64,000 bases of DNA from Parietichytrium sp. I65-24A (taxonomy: Eukaryota; Sar; Bigyra; Thraustochytrida; Thraustochytriidae). The notes beneath the pieces were generated by a model. The model was not told the DNA's origin. It was given only the letters and a program-made list of their open reading frames with translations, and did no database searches. The position numbers and the translations under genes were made by a program. Below, piece after piece: positions 1 to 8,395 of the stretch. Position 1 is the first letter of the stretch. The number at the start of each line of letters is the position of its first letter. The stretch spans positions 114,462 to 178,461 of the forward strand of contig BLSF01000077.1 of the NCBI GenBank assembly GCA_012862575.1. The letters run 5' to 3'.

Positions 1-1293
1 ACGCCCTGAAACAACGGCAATGCGAGCCTTGCAGTGGTACGCAATGGTACGAGTGCTGTTCGCAGAGCGCCAGGTCCGACTCTTGTTTGTAATGGTGGAC
101 TGTCGGTCAAACTTGGCTGGCGTGAAACTGGAGCCACGTTCGAGTGTCGATGGAACGATTTATTGCATTTTGAGCGCTGCAATTCAAAACCAACTGAAAC
201 GAATGGATGCTCGGGTGCAATGCAAAATGGATTCTTCTTCTTTTTCTTTTTCTTCTTCTGTTTAATGTCAATCTGGATAAAATAGAATTAATCGAAAACT
301 TAGATGGTCTAGTAGCTAGAGTTTACTTAAAAAGTAGGCGACAAGTTGCTCGGAAACTGTGAGAAGCTGATTTCACATGTGACAAGCGAGCGATCAGTGC
401 AACTTGCAATTTTTTTTTTCTTTTTAACGCTTCTCCAACTTGCAATTTTCATTTTTTCTTTTTAACGCTTCTCGTCGATGTTTTGACTTTGAGTTTGGCG
501 GACGAACAGTGACGCGCCGGGCGCAACCAATTTCCCTTCTAATGTCATAATTCCTGAATCTCTGAATTCCTGAATTCCTGAATTCCGAAATTTGACTTTT
601 GCCGATAAATTACTTCTTTCTAATTTTACAGTCTTCTGTTCTTCTCAAGTTACAGCTCAGCTTCCGAACAGCTGGGGCCGCGCAATCTCGCCGAACAGTC
701 AATCTGCTCAGCTCACAGGCCAAGCGAGTCAAGTGAGTCAAGTGGATCCATTTCTTCTTGCCGTTTGCTCTTTCTGCGGCGGGTCTAAATCTAGTGGCAG
801 GGCCCGTCCCCTTTCGTTTCTCAAGTTTTCACATTTCTCGTCCGGATGTACTCAGTACTTACGAGCGCCAGGGAAGGAGGAAGAACGTGAAGAGCGATGT
901 ATTTGATGTATTGGCAACGCAACAAGTTGGGACGGAAACTGCTCGTCCGCGACGGCGCGCAGCAGAGTTGGAAGAAGCTTTTCGAGGTTTCTCCGTCTTT
1001 TTAATGTGGGTGTGTGTGGATGAAAACGATGGTGCTGGCTCGCAGTGCTACAATGCACCACCGGTGCAACATTGTTGAAGAAGAAATTTCTCAATGCTCT
1101 GAAAACTCTGAAGCGCTTTTTTCTGTTCACTTTTGCAACTTTGGCTGTCATTCCGCTCTTCTGATTTTCTTTCGCTACTTTCACGAAGTGGAAAGAAAAA
1201 AGGAAAACATGTTCAAAAAACCCTTCAAAAGAAAAGTTTCATGTGTCCATTCTATCTTGCGCCCCCCGCAAAAAGTTCACAATGAAGGGAGTA
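1..1293. other. Non-coding left edge before the 5S genes
   Basis: I see no convincing gene here. Short open frames exist on both strands but have no recognisable domain, and they overlap one another. The stretch contains a direct repeat of about 36 bp (400-435 and 436-473), an A/T-rich and poly-T segment, and a short run of the word CTGAATTC near 555-585. It may hold 5S spacer sequence or the end of a neighbouring gene outside the window. Confidence 0.5.
400..473. repeat. Direct tandem repeat, two ~36-bp copies
   Basis: Two adjacent copies each begin CAACTTGCAATTTT, pass through a poly-T/CTTTTTAACGC segment and end in CTTCTC. They differ mainly in poly-T length and one small insertion. No gene overlaps them. 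A local slippage or unequal-crossing duplication is the simplest reading. Confidence 0.7.
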
Positions 1294-1326
1294 TATAATG
1301 TGCGCTGACTTAGCCATCTGCCGTAA
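1294..1326 (+). promoter_or_regulatory. Conserved 33-bp element upstream of 5S copy 1
   Basis: This 33-bp block begins TATAATGTGCGCTGAC, ends CTGCCGTAA and directly precedes the 5S coding region. The same block sits at 1892-1924 before copy 2 and, with two changes, at 2135-2167 where no 5S gene follows. The flank further upstream differs between copies 1 and 2, so conservation of just this block suggests function. A TATA-like sequence lies about 30 bp before the RNA start. It is probably the upstream part of the 5S Pol III promoter; that role is inferred. Confidence 0.6.
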
Positions 1327-1440
1327 GCTCGGCCACCCTTCATGTCGTGCACCGGAACTCATCCGAACTCCGAAGTTAAGCCATGACAGGCTAGGTCAGT
1401 ACTACCGTAGGGGACTAGGTGGGAAGCCCTGGTACCGAGC
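1327..1440 (+). rRNA. 5S ribosomal RNA, copy 1
   Basis: 5S rRNA of the large ribosomal subunit, transcribed by RNA polymerase III. The recognisable core includes CGAACTCCGAAGTTAAGCC (helix III/loop and internal promoter region), GGTCAGTACT and the 3' segment GGTGGGAAGCCC. The two ends can pair (GCTCGG at the 5' end with CCGAGC at the 3' end) as helix I. About 114 nt are delimited by that pairing, close to the usual 118-120 nt, so the true ends may lie a few bases further out. A run of five T follows as terminator. Confidence 0.93.
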
Positions 1441-1445
1441 TTTTT
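1441..1445 (+). terminator. Pol III T-run terminator of 5S copy 1
   Basis: Five consecutive T residues directly follow the closing strand of helix I, as expected for RNA polymerase III termination. The sequence TTTTTGTCGCAATTTT is repeated after copy 2. Confidence 0.8.
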
Positions 1446-1476
1446 GTCGCAATTTTTTTTGGAGATTATTTTGTAT

Positions 1477-1782
1477 CTCCATGGAGGTTTTGGCCCTGAA
1501 GCTGAACGCTTCTTTGACTTCGTCAAGGATGAACTCAAACATCGTGGTCGCGTAAATCCTGCCTTAGAAATCTCCTATATGAAACAAACGGTTGCATGCG
1601 TTCACATCAAGGCTTCCGTTGACGGCATCATCAAAGGCGCCAAAAAGATTGCACAGCGGTGCAAAGGCTCCATGTGGGCCACTCCTGCTGATGGTTACAC
1701 CCGCGAGCTGGATCTTTTCACTGACGTCCACACTTTGCCTACGGGCTTGCACATGCCGGCTGCGCCACTTGTGCTTGTTTAA
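1477..1782 (+). pseudogene. Coding-like fragment inserted in the 5S spacer
   Basis: About 101 codons read as a well-behaved protein segment (…GFGPEAERFFDFVKDELKHR…) ending in a TAA stop. In this frame there is no ATG at its 5' end; the first in-frame ATG is at about 1579. The fragment interrupts the 5S spacer: the spacer after copy 2 reads GAGATTATTTTGAGTCTG continuously, while after copy 1 the two halves are separated by this insert (roughly 1473-1835). I do not recognise the family. It could be the 3' end of a retroelement or a processed piece of a host gene carried into the 5S array. Absence of a start and the intruding position argue for a non-functional remnant. Confidence 0.5.
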
Positions 1783-1891
1783 AGGGCTCGTAGACCCGTT
1801 TCTCTATAGATTAATTTTTTTTAAGCAAGTTTTCGTCTCTTTTGAGTCTGTAAAGCGCCAGGACAGCCGCGCATTTTGGACTTTGTTAGTT

Positions 1892-1924
1892 TATAATGTG
1901 CGCTGACTTAGCCATCTGCCGTAA
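1892..1924 (+). promoter_or_regulatory. Conserved 33-bp element upstream of 5S copy 2
   Basis: Identical to the block before copy 1 over its full 33 bp, from the TATAATG word to the base before the 5S start. Here it is preceded by GCGCATTTTGGACTTTGTTAG, which recurs before the third, 5S-less copy of the element. Confidence 0.6.
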
Positions 1925-2038
1925 GCTCGACCACCCTTCATGTCGTACACCGGAACTCATCCGAACTCCGAAGTTAAGCCATGACAGGCCAGGTCAGTAC
2001 TACCGTAGGGGACTAGGTGGGAAGCCCTGGTGTCGAGC
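1925..2038 (+). rRNA. 5S ribosomal RNA, copy 2
   Basis: Second 5S rRNA gene in the same orientation, about 600 bp downstream of copy 1. It differs at only a few positions. Two of these changes compensate each other: the fifth/sixth-base region reads GCTCGA at the 5' end and TCGAGC at the 3' end, where copy 1 has GCTCGG and CCGAGC, so helix I is kept. This supports both copies as real, selected 5S genes. The internal promoter region is intact and a T-run follows. Confidence 0.93.
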
Positions 2039-2043
2039 TTTTT
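2039..2043 (+). terminator. Pol III T-run terminator of 5S copy 2
   Basis: TTTTT immediately after the 3' strand of helix I, followed by GTCGCAA and a longer poly-T tract as after copy 1. Confidence 0.8.
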
Positions 2044-2134
2044 GTCGCAATTTTTTTTTTCGAGGTCGAGATTATTTTGAGTCTGCAAGCTCTCCAAGCG
2101 CCAGGAGAGCCGCGCATTTTGGACTTTGTTAGTA

Positions 2135-2167
2135 TGTAATGTGCGCTGACTTGGCCATCTGCCGTAA
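2135..2167 (+). promoter_or_regulatory. Orphan 5S upstream element (no 5S gene follows)
   Basis: A third copy of the 33-bp 5S upstream block with two substitutions (TGTAATG for TATAATG, and CTTGGCC for CTTAGCC). Instead of a 5S gene it runs into ATTTTGCTGTAAATTTTGCC and, 33 bp later, the ATG of the methyltransferase gene. It marks the truncated end of the 5S array and now lies in the promoter/leader of that gene. Confidence 0.6.
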
Positions 2168-2200
2168 ATTTTGCTGTAAATTTTGCCAAGTACTCACGAA

Positions 2201-2941
2201 ATGAACCGCGCAAGATGGGCTATCGCGGGGGTCGCCGTGTACGGCGTCGGAGTGGTTGTTGGCGTGAACGTGCTTGGTGGTAAGAAGGACTGTGGATGTT
2301 CGGGAGATTCTAGCATGGGATTGTGCAGGTACGACGGGCTGGCAGAGAGCTACGATGACAAGATCGGCGCCTCAGAACGCATGGGCGGCATACTCGACAT
2401 GCGGAAAAGGGTCGTCGCTGGAGCTTCGGGAAAGGTGCTGGAAGTCGCGGCTGGGACCGCTCGCAATCTGGAGTTCTATGGACAGGGCGTGGCGGCGCTG
2501 GTCATGGCGGACATCAGTGAGAACATGCTTGGCAGAGCCAGGACCAAGGTCGGCGATCGGCGGATGGAGAATGTGAGCTTCGCCGTGGCCGATGTGGAGA
2601 GCCTGCCTTTCGATGACGCTCAGTTCGACTCAGTGGTGGACACCTTTGGCCTGTGCTCCTCGAAAGACCCGGTCAAAGCCATTCGAGAAATGGCGAGAGT
2701 TTGCAAACCAGGGGGCAGCATTCTCCTGCTCGAGCACGGCAAGTCACACTGGTGCACCCCAGTGAACTGGTACCTCAACTGGATGGCCCCGCGCCATCTG
2801 AAGAACTGGGGTTGTGAATGGAATCGCGATATTCTCCACATTGTTGAGCAGTGCACCGGGGTGCAGACAGAGCGCCAAGACACTCATCACTTTGGCTCGA
2901 CGTATGAGATTGTTCTTAGGAAGAACATTGCCACAGGCTGA
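2201..2941 (+). CDS. OMS1-like membrane-anchored SAM methyltransferase
   Basis: A 246-residue class I S-adenosylmethionine-dependent methyltransferase. Residues about 6-28 form a hydrophobic membrane anchor after a short basic start, as in the yeast mitochondrial inner-membrane protein OMS1. The SAM-binding motif I is VLEVAAGTARNL, motif II region is ALVMADISENML, followed by the acidic DVESLPFDDAQFDSVV and post-motif EMARVCKPGGSILLLEHG. The segment HLKNWGCEWNRDI is typical of the OMS1 branch. The open frame extends upstream only through a TTG, so the ATG at 2201 was chosen. It is convergent with the Rab gene, with 67 bp between stop codons. The substrate is unknown; mitochondrial location is inferred from family and N-terminus. 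Confidence 0.85.
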   Translation: MNRARWAIAGVAVYGVGVVVGVNVLGGKKDCGCSGDSSMGLCRYDGLAESYDDKIGASERMGGILDMRKRVVAGASGKVLEVAAGTARNLEFYGQGVAALVMADISENMLGRARTKVGDRRMENVSFAVADVESLPFDDAQFDSVVDTFGLCSSKDPVKAIREMARVCKPGGSILLLEHGKSHWCTPVNWYLNWMAPRHLKNWGCEWNRDILHIVEQCTGVQTERQDTHHFGSTYEIVLRKNIATG

Positions 2942-3008
2942 CGACATTTCGACGCTCTCCATTGCTGATGCAGCACAACAGTGAGACAATCGTTTGGAGT
3001 ATCGCAGC

Positions 3009-3870
3009 TCAGGGACAGCAGCTCGATTGCTTAGAACTAGACGACAGATCGTCCAAATGTAGTGGCTCGCCGCGCCCTTTGCTTTTAGGAGGCTGGCTCG
3101 CGCTGTTTGCCAGTGTGTCTGGCTGCGCATCCAATTGTAGTTTGTGTATCCTCGTTGAAATGGTTGAAAAAATTCCGTCCACGTTGATCCCTTCTTTTGC
3201 GCTCGCTTCTAGGTACACAGCATTGCGGCTCACCGCGAATTCGCTGGCTTCTGCGGCCGAAACCTTTCTTTCTGCGGAGAGATCAGCCTTGTTCCCGACG
3301 ACAATGATGACGACGTTTTCTGGGCCAACTTGCTTAAGCTCATGCACCCAATTCCGCACCCCCTTGAACGTTTCACGCCTTGTAATGTCATAGACCACAA
3401 TAGCAGCTTGCGCGCCGCGATAGTACAACGATGCTAGACTATGAAACTTTTCTTGCCCCGCTGTATCCCAAATTTGGAATTTGATATCCTCCCCGGAACT
3501 TGACTTGACAACTTTGGAGAGGAACGAAACGCCTACGTTTGCACAATGAAAAGAAAGAATTGTTAAGATTCATGCTCGATAATTCTTCTTTCCCCAGGTG
3601 CCTTTTCCCGAATAATATTTAAAAATGGAACATTGAAAAATGGGAGGGGGGAAGGGGGAGAAACACCCGAGCCCCAGTTCTCACACACTCACCTATCGTC
3701 ACACTCGGGTCCTCCTCAAAGACGCCCTTCGTAAATCTCAACATGAGCGATGACTTGCCCACGCCGGTATCGCCCAACAGCACAACCTTCGCTGCCTTCG
3801 CCGGGACCTTGAGCTCCGTCCCGCCTCGTTTCGACGCCTTCCCCGAGCGCGATGTATTTTTACTCAACAT
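3009..3870 (-). CDS. Rab5-type small GTPase (two exons)
   Basis: A 233-residue Rab GTPase encoded by exon 1 (3870-3693) and exon 2 (3532-3009). Joining them restores switch I (SVTIGVSF). Visible motifs: P-loop GDTGVGKSS (about 33-41), WDTAGQE (82-88, catalytic Gln kept), NKAD (141-144), SAK-type motif ASAK (170-173) and a C-terminal CCP end with two adjacent cysteines for geranylgeranylation. The segment YYRGAQAAIVVYDIT points to the Rab5/Rab21/Rab22 group, which controls early endosome fusion. It has a longer than usual basic N-terminus (about 25 residues before the G domain). The open frame runs upstream of the chosen ATG, so a longer N-terminus cannot be excluded. It is transcribed away from the coiled-coil gene at 4562. 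Confidence 0.9.
3533..3692 (-). other. Intron of the Rab gene (160 nt)
   Basis: On the reverse strand the donor is ATAG|GTGAGTG and the acceptor is CAAACGTAG|GCGTTT. Removal keeps the frame (phase 1) and joins SVTI to GVSFLSK exactly at switch I. Read-through would put non-Rab sequence in a conserved motif. Confidence 0.9.
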
Positions 3871-4561
3871 CTCTCTCTTTCGCCTCTCATTCGTTATCAA
3901 GGCTCTCAACAAAACCGGCTCCGCTTCCGGCCCTTTCCCACCGATCCAATTCACCACCCACTTTCCGTACGATCTATGGCCACGCGCGCAGCACTTCTCG
4001 CGCAAGATCTTGTATGACACGCGGCGTCGCTAACTCCAAAACCAGCTCGCCCACTCGCTCAAGACTCGGCTCTTGTGCTTTCAACATTCCACAAATTCAT
4101 CAACTGCGATCGTCGACATTACTTTTCACTTAAGTCAAAGGTACGCGATGCCAGTACACACTCCAAAAAATTGCACGCCTCGAACGCCTTCGAGCCCGCC
4201 GCCTAGGAGTTTTATACGCATGCCATAAGAGGTGGTAACGGCTCTCGCGGGTCTGGCGGGATGAGGTACAAGGACATTGAGTGGGAACATTGATGCACAG
4301 CAAAGGTGAACTGTGGCGCGCGAGCGGAAGCGATGCATAAAGGGGTTGCAGGCGCTCGTGAGAAGGAAATGTTGAGGGCCGAAAAGCCGTGCAAAAGTCT
4401 GCCGGTCGTGTCACTGCTATTCAGGAGTTTAGAAGTTTAGAAATTTAGGGATCAAGTGCGCCGTTGTGGAATCTGCGAGCTTGGCCGTCGCGGGCTTTGG
4501 GGTGCGAGCGTTGGCTTTCAAAAGCGCCTAGTCAGGGTCTTTCTGCGGGGAGTTTGCCAAG
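3871..4561. other. Intergenic region between divergent Rab and coiled-coil genes
   Basis: About 690 bp separating two divergently transcribed start codons. It must hold both promoters and 5' leaders. Several short open frames on the minus strand (4130-4414) overlap each other and show no domain. I see no clear TATA box. Confidence 0.5.
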
Positions 4562-6493
4562 ATGGAGTGGGCGGAAGATGGCGACGTCCTCGTTCACGTG
4601 GAGGAGAACGTGGAAAAAATTGCTAGTCTCGCAGAGAAGCAGGTAAAGTTGTCAAGGGAGAGAAGGACGAAGCGCGACGAGATAGCTCTCCGGCGGAATG
4701 GCCAGCTAGTAGATTTGGCCGCAAAAGTAGAAGCTCAGGATAAACAGATGAGGCAAATGCAGATGGAACTACAACTCTCAAAGTCTCAGTGCGCTTCGCT
4801 TTCAAGAGACAAAGCGGCGACCGAGAACGAGCTTGCTTTGGCATCCGAAAAGTCGCTCAAGCTGCAAGCAAAGCTCGCCGCAGCAAACGGGGTTTTACGT
4901 GACTCGCAATCCCGAACCGCTACTGAAAAGCTGGCGCAGCGCGAAAACGACTTTCTAGCTGCGAACGCGTCTCTCGCATCGACTCTTGCGAGGGTACACG
5001 AGTTGGAGAGACAGAACGAAGAATTACGCGGCGAAGTCATGCAGACCAAGTTCGCGAAAGAGCTACAAGCCAAGGATCTGACTTTGGAGAAAAACAAAAG
5101 CGCCGAGCTGACCAAAGAGGTAGAGAATCTTCGAGCCCGCCTGTCAAAGGAATCGGAGCTCAAAGCTATGCTCAGGCAACGCGGAGCAATTTACCGCGAA
5201 AAGGCGCTTTCTTTGGAGAAGAGCACTAGCGCGGAAGCTCTTCGCGGGCTCTACGAAGAGAAACTGAAGGATACAGAACTGCATTTCTTGAAAAAAGAGC
5301 GCTCGTTCCAGGCCAATGCTCACAGACGTGTATTAGAGCGTGAAGAAAACATTCACAAAATGTACAAGACGATAGCAGACGATGCGATAGACAGTGCTCG
5401 AAAAGCCATGCAGCTCAACATCAAAAAGTTACAGCAAAGCAAGTGTGCTCTGGAAGACGAAATCAAAATCCTTCGAGAAACAACCATACCTATCAAGTTA
5501 CACCGGGAATTGGTCGCTCAAGCATCTAAAGTTCGCCAGGAAGCTGAGAAATCAGTCGCCTTGGGAGCGAGTATGGCGGATGCTGAGATAAGAAAGACCA
5601 CCTTGTTGCAACACAAACTAGATTTGGCGCAGCAAAGCGCAGAAAAGAAGCATAAACTTATGGAGTCCCAGCTCGGCGAGCGGCTTGCAACCATCCGCAT
5701 ACTGGAGAGCTCACTCGCAGAGGCACAGACGACGGCAACCGAGCGCAGCAACCGAGCAAGTCATCTGGAAGCCGAGCTGGTGCGCTGTGCCACGCTCATA
5801 TCAAAGCACGACGAACTGTACGCACAAGCAAAGCAGAGCGAAGCAAAAGCAATGGAGAGGTTAAGAATGGAGCGCGAGCGGAATCTCACGGACCAAGGAC
5901 AGCTGAAGCAAAACATCAAGGACCTTGAACAAGCAAAATCCGAGCTCCACGCGCATCTTGCCGAACGAGAAGGTGCTCTTGCAGCGCTTCGCGACTCGAA
6001 TGACTCTCGAGACTCGCAGATGGCAGACGAGCTTCATGCATCTCATCAGAACCTCGCAGTTTTGAAAGGCAAGCACGAAACACTGATGAGCTCAATGACA
6101 TCTGTGCTCCAGGAGCTGGAGACATCGCAAGAACTAAATCGAATTTCGGAGCAACAACTGCAGCATTTGCAGAGTCAGCTGGATCAAGCTGTAGCAGAGC
6201 TGGGTGTTCTACGAAACTCCAAAGAGCACGCGCTGAAAGCGGCTCAACAGTCATTCAACGAAAAAGTCGGAATGCTTCGAGCCAGCCACGCAAAGCAACT
6301 GGCTGCAAAGGAAACTCTTGTCAAAGAAAGGTTGGCATCTATTGAGAGAAAGTTCTTGCAGACACGGAGCGGGCAGTCACGGCCTCAGACTCCGAAAACA
6401 AGCCAGTCCGCTCGTGCCCCTGTCCTTAAAAATAGAATCGAAGCGGCAGTGATGGACTCGGACCTCGACCAAATCGAACAAAAGGACTCGTGA
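4562..6493 (+). CDS. Long coiled-coil protein
   Basis: A 643-residue protein that is almost entirely heptad-patterned coiled coil, rich in E, K, Q, A and L from about residue 20 to 600. No enzymatic domain or membrane segment is visible. A non-coiled, Ser/Pro/Thr-rich tail follows (about 600-643, with SRPQTPKTSQSARAP) ending in an acidic stretch. The first ATG of the frame is used. Such architecture suits structural or tethering proteins (Golgi, centrosome or cytoskeletal), but I cannot assign a family. The gene is uninterrupted and diverges from the Rab gene. The 3' neighbour region has no gene for 3.5 kb. Confidence 0.8.
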   Translation: MEWAEDGDVLVHVEENVEKIASLAEKQVKLSRERRTKRDEIALRRNGQLVDLAAKVEAQDKQMRQMQMELQLSKSQCASLSRDKAATENELALASEKSLKLQAKLAAANGVLRDSQSRTATEKLAQRENDFLAANASLASTLARVHELERQNEELRGEVMQTKFAKELQAKDLTLEKNKSAELTKEVENLRARLSKESELKAMLRQRGAIYREKALSLEKSTSAEALRGLYEEKLKDTELHFLKKERSFQANAHRRVLEREENIHKMYKTIADDAIDSARKAMQLNIKKLQQSKCALEDEIKILRETTIPIKLHRELVAQASKVRQEAEKSVALGASMADAEIRKTTLLQHKLDLAQQSAEKKHKLMESQLGERLATIRILESSLAEAQTTATERSNRASHLEAELVRCATLISKHDELYAQAKQSEAKAMERLRMERERNLTDQGQLKQNIKDLEQAKSELHAHLAEREGALAALRDSNDSRDSQMADELHASHQNLAVLKGKHETLMSSMTSVLQELETSQELNRISEQQLQHLQSQLDQAVAELGVLRNSKEHALKAAQQSFNEKVGMLRASHAKQLAAKETLVKERLASIERKFLQTRSGQSRPQTPKTSQSARAPVLKNRIEAAVMDSDLDQIEQKDS

Positions 6494-7210
6494 TTTCGTC
6501 CTGGCACGAGATCCTGACCCGTTTTTTTTTCCTATTCTTATTAGACACACCCATCTGCGTATATCTGCGTATATCTGGGTGCTGCGTGTGTGCGTGGATT
6601 TGTTATTGGGGTTCAGACCGAAAACCCAGACGAGTGTGTGCAACTTTCATTACAGCGCGCTCGGCTCTTGCCATTTTGACTTGAGCGACTTATAGAATAA
6701 TGCACTGGCATTCCATCTTTCTCGAGCCTCCTTTTTGATTGATTGACTGCGAGCTTCTCTTCCGATTTTGATTGACAGCGAACGACTTTGACGAGAGATT
6801 GAACGCCGGTACCGGTACTAGTACTCGAATCACTTCATGACACGCTCTACTCATGCTCTTGGAAATCACCACACCTCTTCTTGCACAATGGCCGCGACTC
6901 AAAGGAATACAGGTACAGTCCGTGACCCGTGTGACTGACTGACTTCAAGTTGCCCCTTTGCATGTTAGTTCTGACTGTCACACGGTGCGACGCACTCACT
7001 GTCAGAGATGCGCACTTGTACAACGACGCACATCCTTGCTCCTGTTACTGTTGCTTACTTTGCTCTGTCTTTCGTCTGCGCCGTGGTAGTGCGATGCCAG
7101 TGATGTCCACACCAGACCTTCTATTCTAACTGTGGCTGCTCCGCAAATTAATGGCTGTGTATTCTATTGTTTTCGATGCAGGTCTGCGTGCGCAGAAGGA
7201 TTTGGAAACA
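6494..7210. other. Intergenic region after the coiled-coil gene
   Basis: No gene is visible. A palindromic decamer GTACCGGTAC lies at 6809-6818, followed by ACTAGTACTCGA. Short frames on both strands show no domains. Confidence 0.5.
6809..6818. repeat. Palindromic decamer GTACCGGTAC, copy 1
   Basis: Perfect self-complementary decamer in intergenic DNA. The same ten bases recur at 32395-32404, 49390-49399 and 56183-56192, always outside coding regions. Function unknown; a regulatory protein site is one possibility. Confidence 0.5.
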
Positions 7211-7325
7211 CCAAGTCAGAACGGTGGAGGACCGAACTCTTGACCTGTTTTTCGAGTGGCGTTGAGTTAGAATTCGTAATGCAGAGCTATCCCTTCGCCA
7301 CTGTGGCACAGTGTACATCAGTGAA
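7211..7325. repeat. Partial leading copy of the 1.06-kb repeat
   Basis: About 115 bp matching the start of the repeat unit. Every base I compared agrees with the copy at 8396 and not with the variant bases of the copy at 7327 (for example GACCGAACTC and TTAGAATTCG rather than GACAGAACTC and TTAGAACTCG). It is cut off by a single N at 7326. Confidence 0.8.
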
Positions 7326-7326
7326 N
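7326..7326. other. Single ambiguous base (N) at a repeat junction
   Basis: One N interrupts the sequence exactly where the partial repeat copy ends and copy A begins. It looks like an assembly join rather than a base-calling problem. Confidence 0.9.
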
Positions 7327-8394
7327 CTAAGTCAGAACGGTGGAGGACAGAACTCTTGACCTGTTTTTCGAGGGGCGTTGAGTTAGAACTCGTAATGCAG
7401 AGCTATCCCTTCGCCACTGTGGCACAGTGTACATCAGTGAACGAACGCACCGCATGAGTGAAAAGTGACGGCCTGCTGGAAGTGTTGGAAGGATGCATGA
7501 CTGTGAATCCAAACCACGCTCATACTCTTTGTTCTTTTAATTATAGGGTGAAAAGTGTAATGGATCGAAACAAAACTTGCAATGTTCAATTCTTTTAGAA
7601 CATTGACTGTTGCAATGACCGTGTATGAAAATAAATCAAAATAAAACACACGAAGGAAACGCTTTCAGTTTGATCTTGATAATCTTTCAATCTGACCAAA
7701 ACGGAGCCGACTCTCCCCAAGTTAACTATTCAACAATACAATAAACGTTAACTATTCAACACAAAACCACTCACTCCTCGCGAAGCCTTTCAGTCCGGAC
7801 CGCTACCTTAACGAAAACGGAGCATTTTCTATCGCTCGTAGTAGCAGCCGAAAGTGGTCGGTCCCAAAACTTCCGAATTCCAAACTGCTCAAAGAAGAAG
7901 CTGCGTAGCTTCACTCGGGAATTTCTTTTGCGGTAAAGACTCATGCACATTCTCACGATCTCACGTTCTCACGTTCTTCCATTCCAAAGTATCCTATCTG
8001 TGACAAACAAAAAAACAAGCCTTCACACGTCCGAGAGTCTCTTGATTAAAGCTTCACAATGCGCTCGTGCGAGGAAGGGACGCAGGGACGCAGGGACGCG
8101 AGTTTCGAGTCCTGACGGTCGCAGTGTTCGCGGTAAGTAAATCATGAAGGCAGTCGCAGTCGCATCCCGAATGCATTTGTGGCCCACGGCAAGGCGGACG
8201 GGCAGGTTCGAGACCGACTTTCTAGCGAACCGTCCGCCGGGAAGAGTGTGACAGTCTCTTCTTGTCTACTGTGAAAGGTGAGTCCTCGTGCTCACGGGCA
8301 GTCAGTCGGTCCATCGAAAGTTGTGCACAAAATGCAGATCGTGCAAAGCAGCAACACTTTCCGAATCGAGAGTTGCTATCAATGCAAATGAGAC
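7327..8394. repeat. 1.07-kb repeat, copy A
   Basis: This block recurs almost exactly at 8396-9449. It starts after one N (7326) and ends before another N (8395). Differences from copy B include scattered substitutions, a changed segment with an extra GTTAACTATTCAAC-type word near 7700-7760, and an extra GTGGTCGG-like octamer near 7853. No convincing gene lies inside: the 65-residue frame at 7943 has no known domain. The pattern fits an alternative haplotype inserted in tandem by assembly, rather than a biological duplication. Confidence 0.85.
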
Positions 8395-8395
8395 N
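8395..8395. other. Single ambiguous base (N) at the second repeat junction
   Basis: One N separates the end of copy A (…AATGAGAC) from the start of copy B (CCAAGTCAG…). Same interpretation as the N at 7326. Confidence 0.9.

Noticed and set aside
592-1184. Overlapping frames of 104-110 codons left of the 5S genes, on both strands.
   Set aside because: Mutually exclusive, no domains and no coding-like composition.
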